A DNA stretch of 64,000 bases from AP-15 sp963772965 (GTDB lineage Bacteria > Pseudomonadota > Alphaproteobacteria > ATCC43930 > CGMCC-115725), in assembly GCA_963772965.1 (NCBI GenBank), contig CAVYZU010000004.1:310001-374000 (forward strand), written 5' to 3'. This document shows positions 51,295 to 60,762 of the stretch, piece after piece (the first letter of the stretch is position 1; each line of letters starts with the position of its first letter). Made by a program: the position numbers and the translations under genes. Below the pieces are notes generated by a model. It saw only the letters and a program-made list of their open reading frames with translations. It searched no databases and was not told the DNA's origin.

Positions 51295-51873
51295 ATGGCG
51301 CGTGTCACCGTTGAAGATTGCGTGGTCAGAGTTCCCAATCGGTTCGAACTGGTTCTGCTTGCCGCGCAGCGCGCCCGGGAAATCACCTCCGGGGCGCCGC
51401 TATCGATCGATCGTGACGACGACAAGAACCCGGTGGTTGCGTTGCGCGAAATCGCTGATGAAACCGTGGGTCTGGCTCATCTGAAGGAATCGGTCGTCCG
51501 CGGCATGCAAAAGCATGTCGAACTCGACGAAGCCGAGGAGACGCAGGATCTCGAAGTCGATTCCAGCGTGTTCGGATTTACAGCGCCGGGCGCCTTAGGC
51601 GTAGCCGAGGCGCGTTCCGAGGGCCGCGCCTACGAGGATGTCGAGATTGGCGATGAAACTGAACTGGACGAAGAGGAGGCGCCAGACGAGGACGAAGAAC
51701 TAATCGAGGATGATCTCACCGAGAAGCTGGCCAGCGATGTACTGAGCGTCGATGGCGAAGGGGATGACGAGGACCTGGCACCCGAATTGTTGAACGCCGA
51801 CGAAGAGGCGGACGACGCAGACCTCGCCGATCTGCCGGAGGACGATTTGCCGGGTGACGACGAGGACCTTTAA
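51295..51873 (+). CDS. rpoZ: RNA polymerase omega subunit with long acidic tail
   Basis: The first 75 residues are a normal omega subunit: MARVTVEDCVVRVPNRFELV, AAQRAREITSGAPLSID and DKNPVVALREIADETV, which fit the fold that clamps beta-prime. Most alphaproteobacterial omegas are about 90-135 residues. This one has 192, because of a C-terminal extension of about 110 residues dominated by Asp and Glu (for example DEEEAPDEDEELIEDDLTEK). Start ATG 51295 is chosen because the frame to 51232 lies within the promoter. The neighbour rsh is the usual partner. Confidence 0.93.
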   Translation: MARVTVEDCVVRVPNRFELVLLAAQRAREITSGAPLSIDRDDDKNPVVALREIADETVGLAHLKESVVRGMQKHVELDEAEETQDLEVDSSVFGFTAPGALGVAEARSEGRAYEDVEIGDETELDEEEAPDEDEELIEDDLTEKLASDVLSVDGEGDDEDLAPELLNADEEADDADLADLPEDDLPGDDEDL

Positions 51874-51972
51874 TCCGGAAGCGGCGCTTCGCTTTGCGTC
51901 GGTGCGGCTAAACCAATGGCAAGTGCCGAGTTTAGGTAGCGGAGACCTCGGCATGGCTGGAGAGCCGCCGTC

Positions 51973-54108
51973 ATGATGCGGCAATTCGAGCTCGTCGAGC
52001 TCGTCCGGTCGTATGATCCGAACGCCGACGAAGACGCACTCAATCGGGCGTATGTGTTCTCGATGAAGGCCCATGGCGCGCAATTGCGGGCCTCGGGAGA
52101 CCCTTACTTTTCACACCCGGTCGAGGTTGCGGGCATTCTTGCCCAGATGAAGCTGGACAGCGCCTCGATTGTCACCGGGCTGTTGCACGATACCGTCGAG
52201 GACACGGTCGCCACCCTTGATGACATCGACCGCGTATTCGGTCACGAAATCACGCGACTGGTCGATGGCGTAACCAAGCTTTCGCGCATCGAGCTGCAAT
52301 CGGACCATACCAAGCAGGCGGAGAACTTCCGCAAGCTGGTGCTGGCGATGTCCGAAGATATTCGCGTGCTTTTGGTCAAGCTTGCCGACCGATTGCACAA
52401 TATGGAGACCCTCCATTTCATCAAAGATGGAGAGAAACGGCGGCGCATCGCTCGCGAGACGATGGAAATCTACGCACCGCTCGCCGAGCGGCTCGGTATG
52501 CAGCGAATGAAGGACGAGCTCGAAGATCTCGCGTTTGCGGAGCTCCAGCCGGATGCTCGAAAGAGCATTCTCGCCCGCCTCGATTTCTTGCGCGACCAAG
52601 GCGCCGCGGTGGTGCCGCGGATCGAGGCCGAATTGCAACGCAAACTGGTCGAAGGCGGACTCGTCGGCCCGCTTGTCTCAGGGCGCGAAAAGTCAGGATG
52701 CTCGATTTGGCGCAAGATGCAGCGCAAAAACGTGGCTTTCGAGCAACTGTCGGACGTCATGGCGTTCCGCGTGTTGGTCGATAACGTTGGTGACTGTTAT
52801 CACGCGCTGGGAATTATTCACTCTGCCTATCACGTCGTTCCGGGCCGATTTAAGGATTACATATCGACCCCGAAGCCGAATAATTACCGCTCTTTGCACA
52901 CCGGGGTCATCGGGCCCGAGCAGCAGCGCATTGAAGTGCAAATCCGCACCCGCGACATGCACGAGGTTGCGGAGTTCGGCGTCGCTGCACATTGGAGCTA
53001 TAAGCAGGGCGCCGGGAAAACCGAAGGACCGCAATATCGCTGGCTGCGCGAGTTGCGAGATATCCTCGATCACGCCTCCGGACCGGAGGAATTTCTCGAG
53101 CACACCAAGCTCGAGATGTTCCAGGATCAGGTCTTTGCGTTTACGCCCAAGGGTGACCTGATTGCGCTGCCGCGTGGCGCTACGGCTGTCGATTTCGCCT
53201 ATGCCGTCCATTCCGAGATCGGCGACACCTGCGTCGGCGCTAAGATCAACGGCCGGCTTCTACCGTTGCGCACAATTCTCGGCAATGGCGACCAAGTCGA
53301 GATAATCACATCAAAAGCGCAGCACCCATCCCCGACCTGGGAGCGATTCGTTGTCACCGGGAAGGCTCGGGCCCGCATTCGCCGGTTTGTTCGCACCCAA
53401 CAGCGGACCCAATACCTCGATCTCGGCAAGGCGATCGTGCAGAAGGCGTTTCGCCAGGAGGGGCACGAATTTTCCGAGCGGGCTCTCGAACCAGTTTTGA
53501 AAACCTTCAATTGCCCGGCTGTGGACGACCTATACATCGCGGTCGGCCAAGGGTTGGTTACCGGACGAGCGGTCGTCAACGCTGTGTTTCCGCAGCAGCC
53601 GGATCGCTCCAAGGTGGTCTCCTTGGCGCGGGCGCGGCGCAAGGTGGGCCATAACGACACCGCGGTCGCGATCCGCGGCTTGATCCCGGGAATGGCGCTG
53701 CATTTCGCCGGCTGTTGCCATCCGCTGCCAGGCGACCGCATCGTCGGCATCGTGACCACCGGCAAGGGTGTGACGATACACACGATCGATTGCGACACGC
53801 TCGAAAACTTTGCCGATACCCCCGAGCGATGGCTCGATGTCGCGTGGAGCAACAGCGAAGGCGATCCCATCCATGTTGGCCGGCTCAACATCATGATCGC
53901 CAACGAGCCCGGCAATCTCGGCAGTCTGACCACGGTGATCGGCAAGCAGGGCGGCAACATCACCAATCTGAAAATCACCAACCGCTCGACAGATTTTTTC
54001 GAAATGATGCTCGATATCGAAGTTGCAGACGTAAGGCACCTGACGACAATAATCGCCGCCCTTCGCGCCAATCCGGTCATCAATTCCGTTGAACGGGCGC
54101 GCGGTTGA
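51973..54108 (+). CDS. rsh: bifunctional (p)ppGpp synthetase/hydrolase
   Basis: A 711-residue RelA/SpoT homologue. The hydrolase HD domain is intact (LLHDTVEDT, with YFSHPVEVA and LADRLHNMETL). The synthetase domain follows (SGREKSGCSIWRKM, the ISTPKPNNYRSLHT segment), then TGS (FAFTPKGDLIALPRGATAVD) and C-terminal ACT (NEPGNLGSLTTVIGKQGGNI). Both activities are expected, so it is the single stringent-response enzyme of the cell. ATG pair at 51973/51976; 100 bases after rpoZ, the standard alphaproteobacterial order. Confidence 0.96.
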   Translation: MMRQFELVELVRSYDPNADEDALNRAYVFSMKAHGAQLRASGDPYFSHPVEVAGILAQMKLDSASIVTGLLHDTVEDTVATLDDIDRVFGHEITRLVDGVTKLSRIELQSDHTKQAENFRKLVLAMSEDIRVLLVKLADRLHNMETLHFIKDGEKRRRIARETMEIYAPLAERLGMQRMKDELEDLAFAELQPDARKSILARLDFLRDQGAAVVPRIEAELQRKLVEGGLVGPLVSGREKSGCSIWRKMQRKNVAFEQLSDVMAFRVLVDNVGDCYHALGIIHSAYHVVPGRFKDYISTPKPNNYRSLHTGVIGPEQQRIEVQIRTRDMHEVAEFGVAAHWSYKQGAGKTEGPQYRWLRELRDILDHASGPEEFLEHTKLEMFQDQVFAFTPKGDLIALPRGATAVDFAYAVHSEIGDTCVGAKINGRLLPLRTILGNGDQVEIITSKAQHPSPTWERFVVTGKARARIRRFVRTQQRTQYLDLGKAIVQKAFRQEGHEFSERALEPVLKTFNCPAVDDLYIAVGQGLVTGRAVVNAVFPQQPDRSKVVSLARARRKVGHNDTAVAIRGLIPGMALHFAGCCHPLPGDRIVGIVTTGKGVTIHTIDCDTLENFADTPERWLDVAWSNSEGDPIHVGRLNIMIANEPGNLGSLTTVIGKQGGNITNLKITNRSTDFFEMMLDIEVADVRHLTTIIAALRANPVINSVERARG

Positions 54109-54179
54109 CGCCGCCGCTCGTTGCTCGTCTCTGGCTCGCGAGAGCGGACGGCGAGCGGCGCCGGGTCTAGGCCGGCGCG

Positions 54180-54584
54180 ATGATCATCGGGTTGGGCAGC
54201 GACTTGATCGACATCCGCCGGATCGAGCGAGTGATCGAGCAGTTTGGCGATCGTTTTCTCGACCGCATTTTCACTCAGGCGGAGCGATTGAAATGCGATC
54301 GCCGGGCAAATCGCGCGGCGAGTTACGCGCGTCGCTTTGCTGCTAAAGAGGCTTGTTCGAAGGCGCTTGGCACCGGATTTCGTCGCGGCATTTTTTGGCG
54401 CGATCTCGAGGTCATAAACCTGCCATCCGGCCAACCGACGATGCGCCTCACGGGCGGAGCGCTGCGTCGGCTCGACGAGATAACCCCCCCGGGGATGACG
54501 GCGCGGCTCGATATCACGCTGACCGATGAGCCGCCGATCGCGCAGGCGGTCGTGATCATAACCGCCGTTCCGCGCTCGCGCTGA
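54180..54584 (+). CDS. acpS: holo-[acyl-carrier-protein] synthase
   Basis: A 134-residue phosphopantetheinyl transferase: MIIGLGSDLIDIRRIERVIE with the metal-binding Asp (GSDLID) and RFAAKEACSKALGTGF with the Glu and Lys. It converts apo-ACP to holo-ACP with CoA. The gene lies between rsh and lepB, the common alphaproteobacterial arrangement (rsh, acpS, lepB, rnc), although pyrE or pdxJ is missing here. Confidence 0.95.
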   Translation: MIIGLGSDLIDIRRIERVIEQFGDRFLDRIFTQAERLKCDRRANRAASYARRFAAKEACSKALGTGFRRGIFWRDLEVINLPSGQPTMRLTGGALRRLDEITPPGMTARLDITLTDEPPIAQAVVIITAVPRSR

Positions 54585-54689
54585 ATGTGAAGAGCAACCC
54601 CGTACTGTTCTTGATCTGCCCCGGCGTGCTTGACTTCGGGTGACGCGCTTGGCTTGATCCACCGCCATTCGACCCCCACAGGGCATGTC

Positions 54690-55460
54690 ATGAAAACCAA
54701 TTCTGCGCGCAAGGTAATATCGAAAAAGAAATCCTCCGGTGGCATCGTCGATACGATAAAGACTATCGTCTATGCCGTACTGATCGCCTTGGTCGTGCGC
54801 ACTGTCGCCTACGAACCTTTCAACATTCCCTCGGGATCGATGATTCCGACATTGCTGGTCGGTGACTATCTGTTTGTTTCGAAGTTCTCTTATGGCTACA
54901 GCCGGTTCTCGCTGCCCTTCGGATTGCCGCTGTTTTCCGGCCGGATCTTCTTCCACCCGCCCGACCGCGGAGATGTTGTCGTCTTCAAACTGCCGACCGA
55001 CAATTCGACCGACTACATCAAGCGCGTGATTGGTCTGCCCGGCGACACGATCCAGATGAAGCAGGGCGAGCTGTACATAAATGAAAAGGAAGTACCGCGT
55101 AAACAGATCGAAGACTACCTATATCAAGAAGGCGATGGTGTACTCGTTCCAATGAAACAGTATATCGAAACTCTACCGAATGGGCGGCAGCATCGGATCA
55201 TCAAGATCGGCGATGATGGACCGCTCGACAACACGCCCGAGTACCATGTGCCGCCGGGCGACTATTTCATGATGGGCGATAACCGCGACAACTCGCAGGA
55301 CAGCCGCGTACTATCGGCAGTAGGTTATGTGCCAGCCGAAAATCTGATCGGCAAGGCGCAGTTCATCTTCTTTTCAACCGACGGTACGGCACGTCTTTGG
55401 GAAATCTGGAAGTGGCCGTTTGCGATCCGCTACAACCGCTTGTTCAAGGGCATCAATTGA
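54690..55460 (+). CDS. lepB: signal peptidase I
   Basis: A 256-residue type I signal peptidase with one N-terminal membrane helix (IVYAVLIALVVRTVAYEPF). The catalytic Ser50 is in IPSGSMIPTL and the Lys111 in YIKRVIGLPGDT; the C-terminal box is GDNRDNSQDSR. It faces the periplasm and removes Sec and Tat signals. ATG 54690 is the family-like start. The stop overlaps the TTG start of rnc (TTGA), so the two are translationally coupled. Confidence 0.95.
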   Translation: MKTNSARKVISKKKSSGGIVDTIKTIVYAVLIALVVRTVAYEPFNIPSGSMIPTLLVGDYLFVSKFSYGYSRFSLPFGLPLFSGRIFFHPPDRGDVVVFKLPTDNSTDYIKRVIGLPGDTIQMKQGELYINEKEVPRKQIEDYLYQEGDGVLVPMKQYIETLPNGRQHRIIKIGDDGPLDNTPEYHVPPGDYFMMGDNRDNSQDSRVLSAVGYVPAENLIGKAQFIFFSTDGTARLWEIWKWPFAIRYNRLFKGIN

Positions 55461-56231
55461 CGCCGTCGGTCGACATCGATCCCCAATCTGATCTGGTCGC
55501 GGCTTCTTCCGGGCCCGCACCGTCCGATTTAGCGCAAGTTATCGGTTACGCATTCAACTCGTCGGGGCTACTGACCGAGGCGCTGACCCATCCGAGTGCG
55601 ATAGTCTCGGAGCGCGCCCGCGGACGTCGTTCCAAACCCGCAACGCGCGGTTATGACCGCCTCGAATTCCTTGGCGATCGGGTGCTCGGCCTTGTGGTGG
55701 CCGAGTTGCTGTGGCGGCATTTCAAAGACGAGCCCGAGGGATTGCTGACCCGACGCCTTACTCACCTGGTGCGCCGAGAGGCCTTGGCTCGAGTTCGCCG
55801 AAACAATCGGTCTTGGACGCCACCTGATCCTGTCGCGCGCTGAAGCCATGGGGGGCGGAGCCGCCAATCCGGCGATACTCGCCGATGCGTGCGAGGCGAT
55901 GATCGCCGGGATTTATCTCGATGGCGGATTTGAGGCTGCGGCGGCATTCGTGCACCGTTTCTGGGCGCCGCTGATTGCGGCAATGGAGGGGCCACCCAGC
56001 GACCCGAAGACGACGCTGCAGGAATGGGCGCAAGCGCGCGGTCTCGGGCTCCCGCAATACGAACTCGTGGCGACCAACGGCCGGGATCATGCGCCGCTCT
56101 TTACCGTTGCGGCAAAAATCGCGGGAAGCGAGCCGGCCACGGCCACGGCATCGGCCAAGCGAGCGGCCGAGGCAGGAGCGGCGGCGGTCTTGCTGAGCCG
56201 AATAACGGCAAAGAGCGACAAAGCGGACTGA
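55457..56231 (+). pseudogene. rnc: ribonuclease III gene with a one-base frameshift
   Basis: RNase III processes rRNA and double-stranded RNA. The first half carries the RIIID signature YDRLEFLGDRVLGLVVAELL and ends correctly at RREALARV. The second half (AETIGLGRHLILSRAEAMGG then AILADACEAMIAGIYLDGGF) and the dsRNA-binding domain (TTLQEWAQARGLGLPQYELV) lie one base later. Removing a C at 55793-55797 restores one 257-residue protein. A broken rnc is unlikely to be tolerated without cost, which argues for a sequence error. Start is TTG 55457, overlapping lepB. Confidence 0.9.
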
Positions 56232-56312
56232 TGGGCGGTCTGCACTGGCAGCTGAGTCACGACAGCACCACAGCCGGGACGGGCGCTCGCTAGCTCGATC
56301 TCCGTCCGCGGG

Positions 56313-58282
56313 TCATCCACCATGTCCGGCGTGGCTGTGGGGCGCGGCTGATGCCGGAAATTGTGCAACCCGGATGGCCGCCGCTCTCAGGCTACTGATG
56401 TCGGGCACGCCATTGCTTGCGTTCCATCGCGCCCGCACATTGCCGGCTTGGTCCAGCATCAGATCGGTCTCGTCGCCATCGGCGCCCGAGCGGAACAAAG
56501 CGAGCGTTGCAACGACGTCGGGCGCCACTGTGACCAGCGGGAGCGGCGGTGGCGCTTCGGCCGCCGCGGTGCGCTGCTCACGCAGATCGACGGCAACAAC
56601 CCGAAGTCCGGCTGTCGCGAACGTCTGTCGTGATGCCGCGAGTTGCGCGAGGCGCCCGGTCGGCGGCGCCCCATCGAACAGTGCGATCAACACCGGTCCA
56701 GTTTCGAGCAGACGGCTCAGGGTTAGCTGACGGCCCTCCGCCTCAAACGCAAAGTCGGGCACCGCGGGGCCGGCTTCGGCGGAAATCTTCGGTCCGAACC
56801 CACGCGATAAAATCCCGGCCGCGCGAGCCCGAACAAAATTGATCAAATCCCAGCGCTCCGAAGCACTGAGCGTGCCCGCGAAACCCGGCATGGCACCGTC
56901 ATTTTTGCCATGGCTGATCCACCAGAACAGGTCGCCTTCGCTGTGCGCGAACAGGTGGGGTGCAGTCAGGTCTGCCGGCCTGACGGCAAGCGCTGCAGCA
57001 GCTGGCCCGTCGCCCTTGCCGCCGGCGCCGTGGCACAGCGCGCAATTCTCGGCGTACAGCCGCGCACCCTGCTCGACCGAAGGGGCGGCATAGGGCTCGG
57101 CGGGAGCATAAAAGCTAGTCGGATAAGCGGGCTCAATCGCCGCTCGGGCGACAAGCCAGCCGGCCGCAAGACAAAGCGCAAGACCGGCCCAGGCGGCTCC
57201 CATAACTCGGTAATGCCGAGCCGCGGCAGTTGCCACCGCGGCAACCGCAAGTCCAATGGCACAAATCGTTAGGAGCGCCAACACAGTCTTTGACGGACCA
57301 GCGAGGGCCGCGAGCTCGAGCCGAAACGGCAGCGGCCAGCCCGGTTCGGTGTGCAATGCCGGCGGCAGAATGCCTAGTACCGCGACAATGCAGAGAACGC
57401 ACAACCCGAGCGCGGCCTCGATCAGCGCATTGCGCCGAAGGTGTCCGAGGGCGGCTGCGATCAGCGGGTGGCGAATGCCGAGCTCGGATGCAAGACGCGG
57501 GGTCATGCGCAGCAGGTTGACCGCGCCAACCGTCACCATCGTGAAAAAGAGCGCCACCTTGGCGAGCAGCAGGTGCCCGTATTCGGTGCCGATCAGGGCC
57601 GGTACACTGCCGGCGAGAAACCACGTATTCACAAGCCCGGCTGCGAAAAAATCACGACGCTGATCGCGGCCAGAAGTGAAAATCGAACCACCGCCCGCCG
57701 GGCAATTTGTGTCGAACTTGTATCGCCGCTTCGATCTCGGCGCGCTTCCGTCAGCAGCAGCGCGAGCGGAACGAGCGATCCGATCCAGGCGCCCGCCGCG
57801 AGCAGATGGAGTATATCCGCCCCCAAATGAAGATCGCCGGGGCGGCCTGGCGTCGCCCCGCCATGCCCGGCCCAGGCGAGCGATGCCAGAACGCAGGCGG
57901 AAAAACCAAGCCCCGCCCAACGCCACAATCCTCGCCGCCAGTTATGTGGCAGGACCAGCAGCGCCGCCAACAACACCGCTAGAAAAAAGCGCAAGGTCCA
58001 GACTCGGCCAAAGCGGGTGCTTTCCAGTACGGTTGCTACGACGCCTTGGCTCAAGGTGTCGGCAAGCGGCGAACCACTCATTTGCGCGGACACAAACAGG
58101 AGCCAGGCCCCACCGGAGAGCACCGCCAGCACAAGACTTATGCCGGCCAGAAGCGATAGCCGCCGGTGCAGCCTCGGCCATGGCTGTGTGCCGGCGACAA
58201 AGCAAAGGAAGGCGAAGACCCCGGCAAGCGAGATCGTCGAGGAGTAGTGGACCGCGCGCGCCGCGATCAAAAAGCCTTCCAT
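56313..58282 (-). pseudogene. CopD - cytochrome c - redoxin-like fusion, frameshifted
   Basis: The N-terminal 210 residues (start 58282) are the copper-resistance D membrane domain, with MEGFLIAARAVHYSSTISLA and HGGATPGRPGDLHLGADILH. The frame breaks in a run of six A (57646-57651 on +) and continues FFAAGLVNTWFLAGSV in the neighbouring frame. Adding one base gives about 656 residues. After the remaining helices come a class I cytochrome c domain (CALCHGAGGKGDGP, Met ligand in GAMPGFAG) and a C-terminal redoxin-like domain without cysteines (AVPDFAFEAEGRQLTLSRLL). It would link copper import to electron transfer in the inner membrane. Confidence 0.82.
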
Positions 58283-58326
58283 CGCTGCCTCTGACCGGAG
58301 TGAGCCGGTCTAATCGCCCCAGGCGC

Positions 58327-58704
58327 TCATTTCGCGGCGACATCGAAGGTGAAGTGACCCTGGGTGGTATGGGTATCTACCGATAGCGCGTGCCACGACA
58401 CCGTGTAGGAGCCCGGGGGCAGTGGTTTCAGCGCGACCCGCAACTCGGTAGGATCTTTTGGATCAACCTGCGCAGCGCCATTGTCGACGTTCTTGCCGGC
58501 GCTGTCGGTCACCGTCGCCGAGGTGAAGGCCGGCTCCAGCTGCTGGGTGAACCACATCGTCACCGCCGGCGGTGCGGTCGGCACCGAGCTGCCGACGGCT
58601 GGACTTGCATGGTCGAGAAAAGCGTGCGCTCGCGCCTCAACGCTCCCGAGTGCGACAGCAGCGGTCAGGGCCGCCGCTGCCGCGATCATCCGTTGCTTTA
58701 CCAT
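58327..58704 (-). CDS. copC: copper resistance protein CopC
   Basis: A 125-residue periplasmic copper-binding protein. The signal peptide ends near VEARA-HAFLDHASP, leaving the N-terminal His that ligates Cu(II). The immunoglobulin-like body includes VTMWFTQQLEPAFTSATVTD, and the C-terminal VDTHTTQGHFTFDV carries the second His set. The start overlaps the end of the outer-membrane gene by a few bases, and copD follows after about 44 bases, an operon that delivers copper from periplasm to inner membrane. Confidence 0.94.
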   Translation of the reverse strand: MVKQRMIAAAAALTAAVALGSVEARAHAFLDHASPAVGSSVPTAPPAVTMWFTQQLEPAFTSATVTDSAGKNVDNGAAQVDPKDPTELRVALKPLPPGSYTVSWHALSVDTHTTQGHFTFDVAAK

Positions 58705-59615
58705 TGCGAGATCGGCCGGCCAATGCTGTGGGGAAATAGATCATCGAGATAGAAATGCAGCTGCACCACTCCACCTATCCCATGCCCCGACAAACTATTG
58801 GTCGGAATGATCATTTCAGCACCGACTTGGAAGTACTGCCCGGCCCAGATCACCCCGGGCTGCACCGTCCCGGTCGTCGTCCCCCCGTAGCCGCGGTTGA
58901 ATGGCGAGGTCAGCGCGAATTCGACGAGCGGGATCATTCGGTTGAACGGCGGTCCGAGACCGATGTCTCTGACTTCGCCCTGGAGATAGGGAATGCTGTA
59001 TTCGATCGCGAAGCCATAAAAAACGTCGTTCGGGTTCAGCATCCCGTTGGTTCTGGTCTGCACCGGAAAGTCCACGGCGATGTTGCCGGTCAGCGCAAAC
59101 GGGCGCAGCCACGACAGCGTATTGGGCAGATCGCCAAAGCCTTTGCCAAAATCAAAGGTCGGCGAAAGAGTCGTGAAATCGGGCGCTCCGACGTCTAGGT
59201 TTCCGGTATTTCGCCAAGTTACGTCAAGTGCTGCAAGCGCCATCGCCTCGTGCGGCGCGTTGATGAACAGCTGGTACTGCGTCCCGGTGGTGAGACCGGT
59301 CCCACCAGTGACGGTCGGCAGGCCGGGGCTCCTGATATGCGCCCAGTCGCTTCCAATCGTGAAATCCCACTTCGGGGTGATCAGCATCGACAGGTCGCTG
59401 CCGAGGTCCCATTCCCGCGACCCGTCGCTCTGCGTCGGGTTCAGAGTGAAGGTCGGCAGCGACATCTCGCTGGCGACAAAGGGATCGTCGGTCAGGATCG
59501 TCGCCGGGAAAAAGCGGTCGCCGGCAAAGCCGTGCGCCATGGCCCCGGCGCCGGGGATTAGCGCAGCCGCAGCTGCAGCCGCGGCGGCAAAGCCACAGTA
59601 AGATAAACGGTTCAT
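58698..59615 (-). CDS. exported outer-membrane beta-barrel-like protein
   Basis: From ATG 59615, about 305 residues with a signal peptide (alanine-rich, cleavage near AMA-HGF). The mature chain has alternating hydrophobic/polar strands, tight Gly/Asn turns and a C-terminal aromatic residue (Trp), typical of an outer-membrane beta-barrel. Similar proteins occur near copC/copD. It might conduct metal or metal complexes through the outer membrane. No exact family named. Confidence 0.75.
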   Translation of the reverse strand: MNRLSYCGFAAAAAAAAALIPGAGAMAHGFAGDRFFPATILTDDPFVASEMSLPTFTLNPTQSDGSREWDLGSDLSMLITPKWDFTIGSDWAHIRSPGLPTVTGGTGLTTGTQYQLFINAPHEAMALAALDVTWRNTGNLDVGAPDFTTLSPTFDFGKGFGDLPNTLSWLRPFALTGNIAVDFPVQTRTNGMLNPNDVFYGFAIEYSIPYLQGEVRDIGLGPPFNRMIPLVEFALTSPFNRGYGGTTTGTVQPGVIWAGQYFQVGAEMIIPTNSLSGHGIGGVVQLHFYLDDLFPHSIGRPISQW

Positions 59616-59696
59616 GGGTCGTGCTCCCCCAGAGAATCGCAAACGACCGGGCGCGGCGGAGCGCGACCGGATGGATGAGTTTTGCGAGGTAAGCGA

Positions 59697-60101
59697 TTAG
59701 GCCTGGGGTGGAGCGCGAGAGCGATAGGCCGTCAGAGGAGCGGCGTGCGGTGCGGCGAGATCGGCAATCGGCGCGCTCGCCGTGTACACAAGAATGGGCC
59801 CAGCCAAAAAGATGGCGGGTGTGGGCGCCAAGCCCGCGAGGGTGCCTATGGACGCGCAGACCGCGCAGCCTTCGTGGTGGTGCCCTTTATGTGATGGAGT
59901 TTGATCCTCGTCCTCGTGATGACCAATCACGAGCGTCAGCAGACACCCAACAAAATCGTGATCGCCGCCATGGTCGTGGTCGTCGGCTGCAAGGCTGTGC
60001 GCGAGATCGAACGCGAGGTAAATCGGCACGAGCGCGTTGAAACCCAGCGCAATCACGCCGAGCCACGCGGCAATCGCCATTTTCAGCCGATGTGGCCGCA
60101 T
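59697..60101 (-). CDS. DUF2946-like His-rich membrane protein
   Basis: From ATG 60101, 134 residues. An N-terminal helix (MAIAAWLGVIALGFNALVPI) is followed by a His/Asp-rich loop (ADDHDHGGDHDF and HHEDEDQTPSHKGHHHEG) and the conserved CAVCASIGTLAG motif of DUF2946. The His cluster and Cys pair suggest metal binding. It is the first gene of the minus-strand copper set and diverges from the Fur-like regulator across a palindrome at 60204-60228. Confidence 0.8.
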   Translation of the reverse strand: MRPHRLKMAIAAWLGVIALGFNALVPIYLAFDLAHSLAADDHDHGGDHDFVGCLLTLVIGHHEDEDQTPSHKGHHHEGCAVCASIGTLAGLAPTPAIFLAGPILVYTASAPIADLAAPHAAPLTAYRSRAPPQA

Positions 60102-60203
60102 CGCGAACAGTCCCCGCGAGCAGCCCATCAATCGGCGCTACTCAACCATCAGCCTAAGAACATGCATCGCTATTGTCCACGTCTGCTCTTTATTGCTTGC
60201 TCC

Positions 60204-60228
60204 CGGGTCACGTTGTAACGTTGACCCG
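60204..60228. promoter_or_regulatory. palindrome between DUF2946 and fur/zur, likely operator
   Basis: CGGGTCACGTTGTAACGTTGACCCG is a near-perfect inverted repeat: ACGTT-GT-AACGT in the centre (60210-60221) and CGGGTC/GACCCG flanks, off by one base. It lies about 100 bases before the DUF2946 start and 36 before the regulator start. The GTTxTAAC core is similar to Fur-superfamily (Zur) boxes. Alternatively, it may be a strong RNA hairpin. Confidence 0.65.
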
Positions 60229-60263
60229 CCGGCCATCGCCGAGCGAGGCTGAGAATAGCTGTC

Positions 60264-60725
60264 GTGAAACCGCGGGACATCGAGCGCGCGCTGCGGCGCG
60301 CCCAGCAACTCTGCACGATGCGCGGCGCGCGATTGACCCCGGTGCGGCGGCGCGTCCTCGAGCTAATTCTCGCTGCCGATCAGCCGCTCGGCGCCTACGC
60401 GCTGCTGGCGGCATTGCAAGGCGAGCGCGGCAAGCTGGGGCCCCCGACGGTTTACCGCGCGCTCGATTTTCTGGTCGCACACAAATTGGTCCACAAAATC
60501 GAAAGCGTCAGCGCCTTTGTCGCGTGCGACGATGTCGAGCATCCGCATGAAAGCCAGTTCATGATCTGTGACGATTGCGGAACGACCGCGGAAATCCAAG
60601 ATGAGGCAATTGTGCAAAGCTTGCGCCGCCTTGGCGAGGATCGCGGCTTTTCGGTCGCCCGACAAGTCATCGAAGCCCGCGGGCTCTGCCCCACTTGCCG
60701 GGCCGCGCACCCTCGCCGCGAATGA
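60264..60725 (+). CDS. zur: Fur-family transcriptional regulator, Zur-like
   Basis: A 153-residue Fur-family repressor (GTG start). The winged helix is MRGARLTPVRRRVLELILAA with PTVYRALDFLVAHKLVHKIE. The dimer domain has the HPHESQFMICDDCG metal segment and CPTC at the end, the double CxxC of Zur/Fur structural zinc. The divergent copper/DUF2946 set suggests it controls metal handling; Zur is likeliest given the CxxC pairs and the lack of a Fur-like His-rich tail. Confidence 0.88.
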   Translation: MKPRDIERALRRAQQLCTMRGARLTPVRRRVLELILAADQPLGAYALLAALQGERGKLGPPTVYRALDFLVAHKLVHKIESVSAFVACDDVEHPHESQFMICDDCGTTAEIQDEAIVQSLRRLGEDRGFSVARQVIEARGLCPTCRAAHPRRE

Positions 60726-60762
60726 TTTTCCGCGCCTGTTGCTGGGAAGCAGCGATTTCAGA

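Noticed and set aside
53199..54956. 585-codon minus-strand frame
   Set aside because: Covers rsh, acpS and lepB in the antisense direction with Arg/Ser-rich low-complexity sequence.
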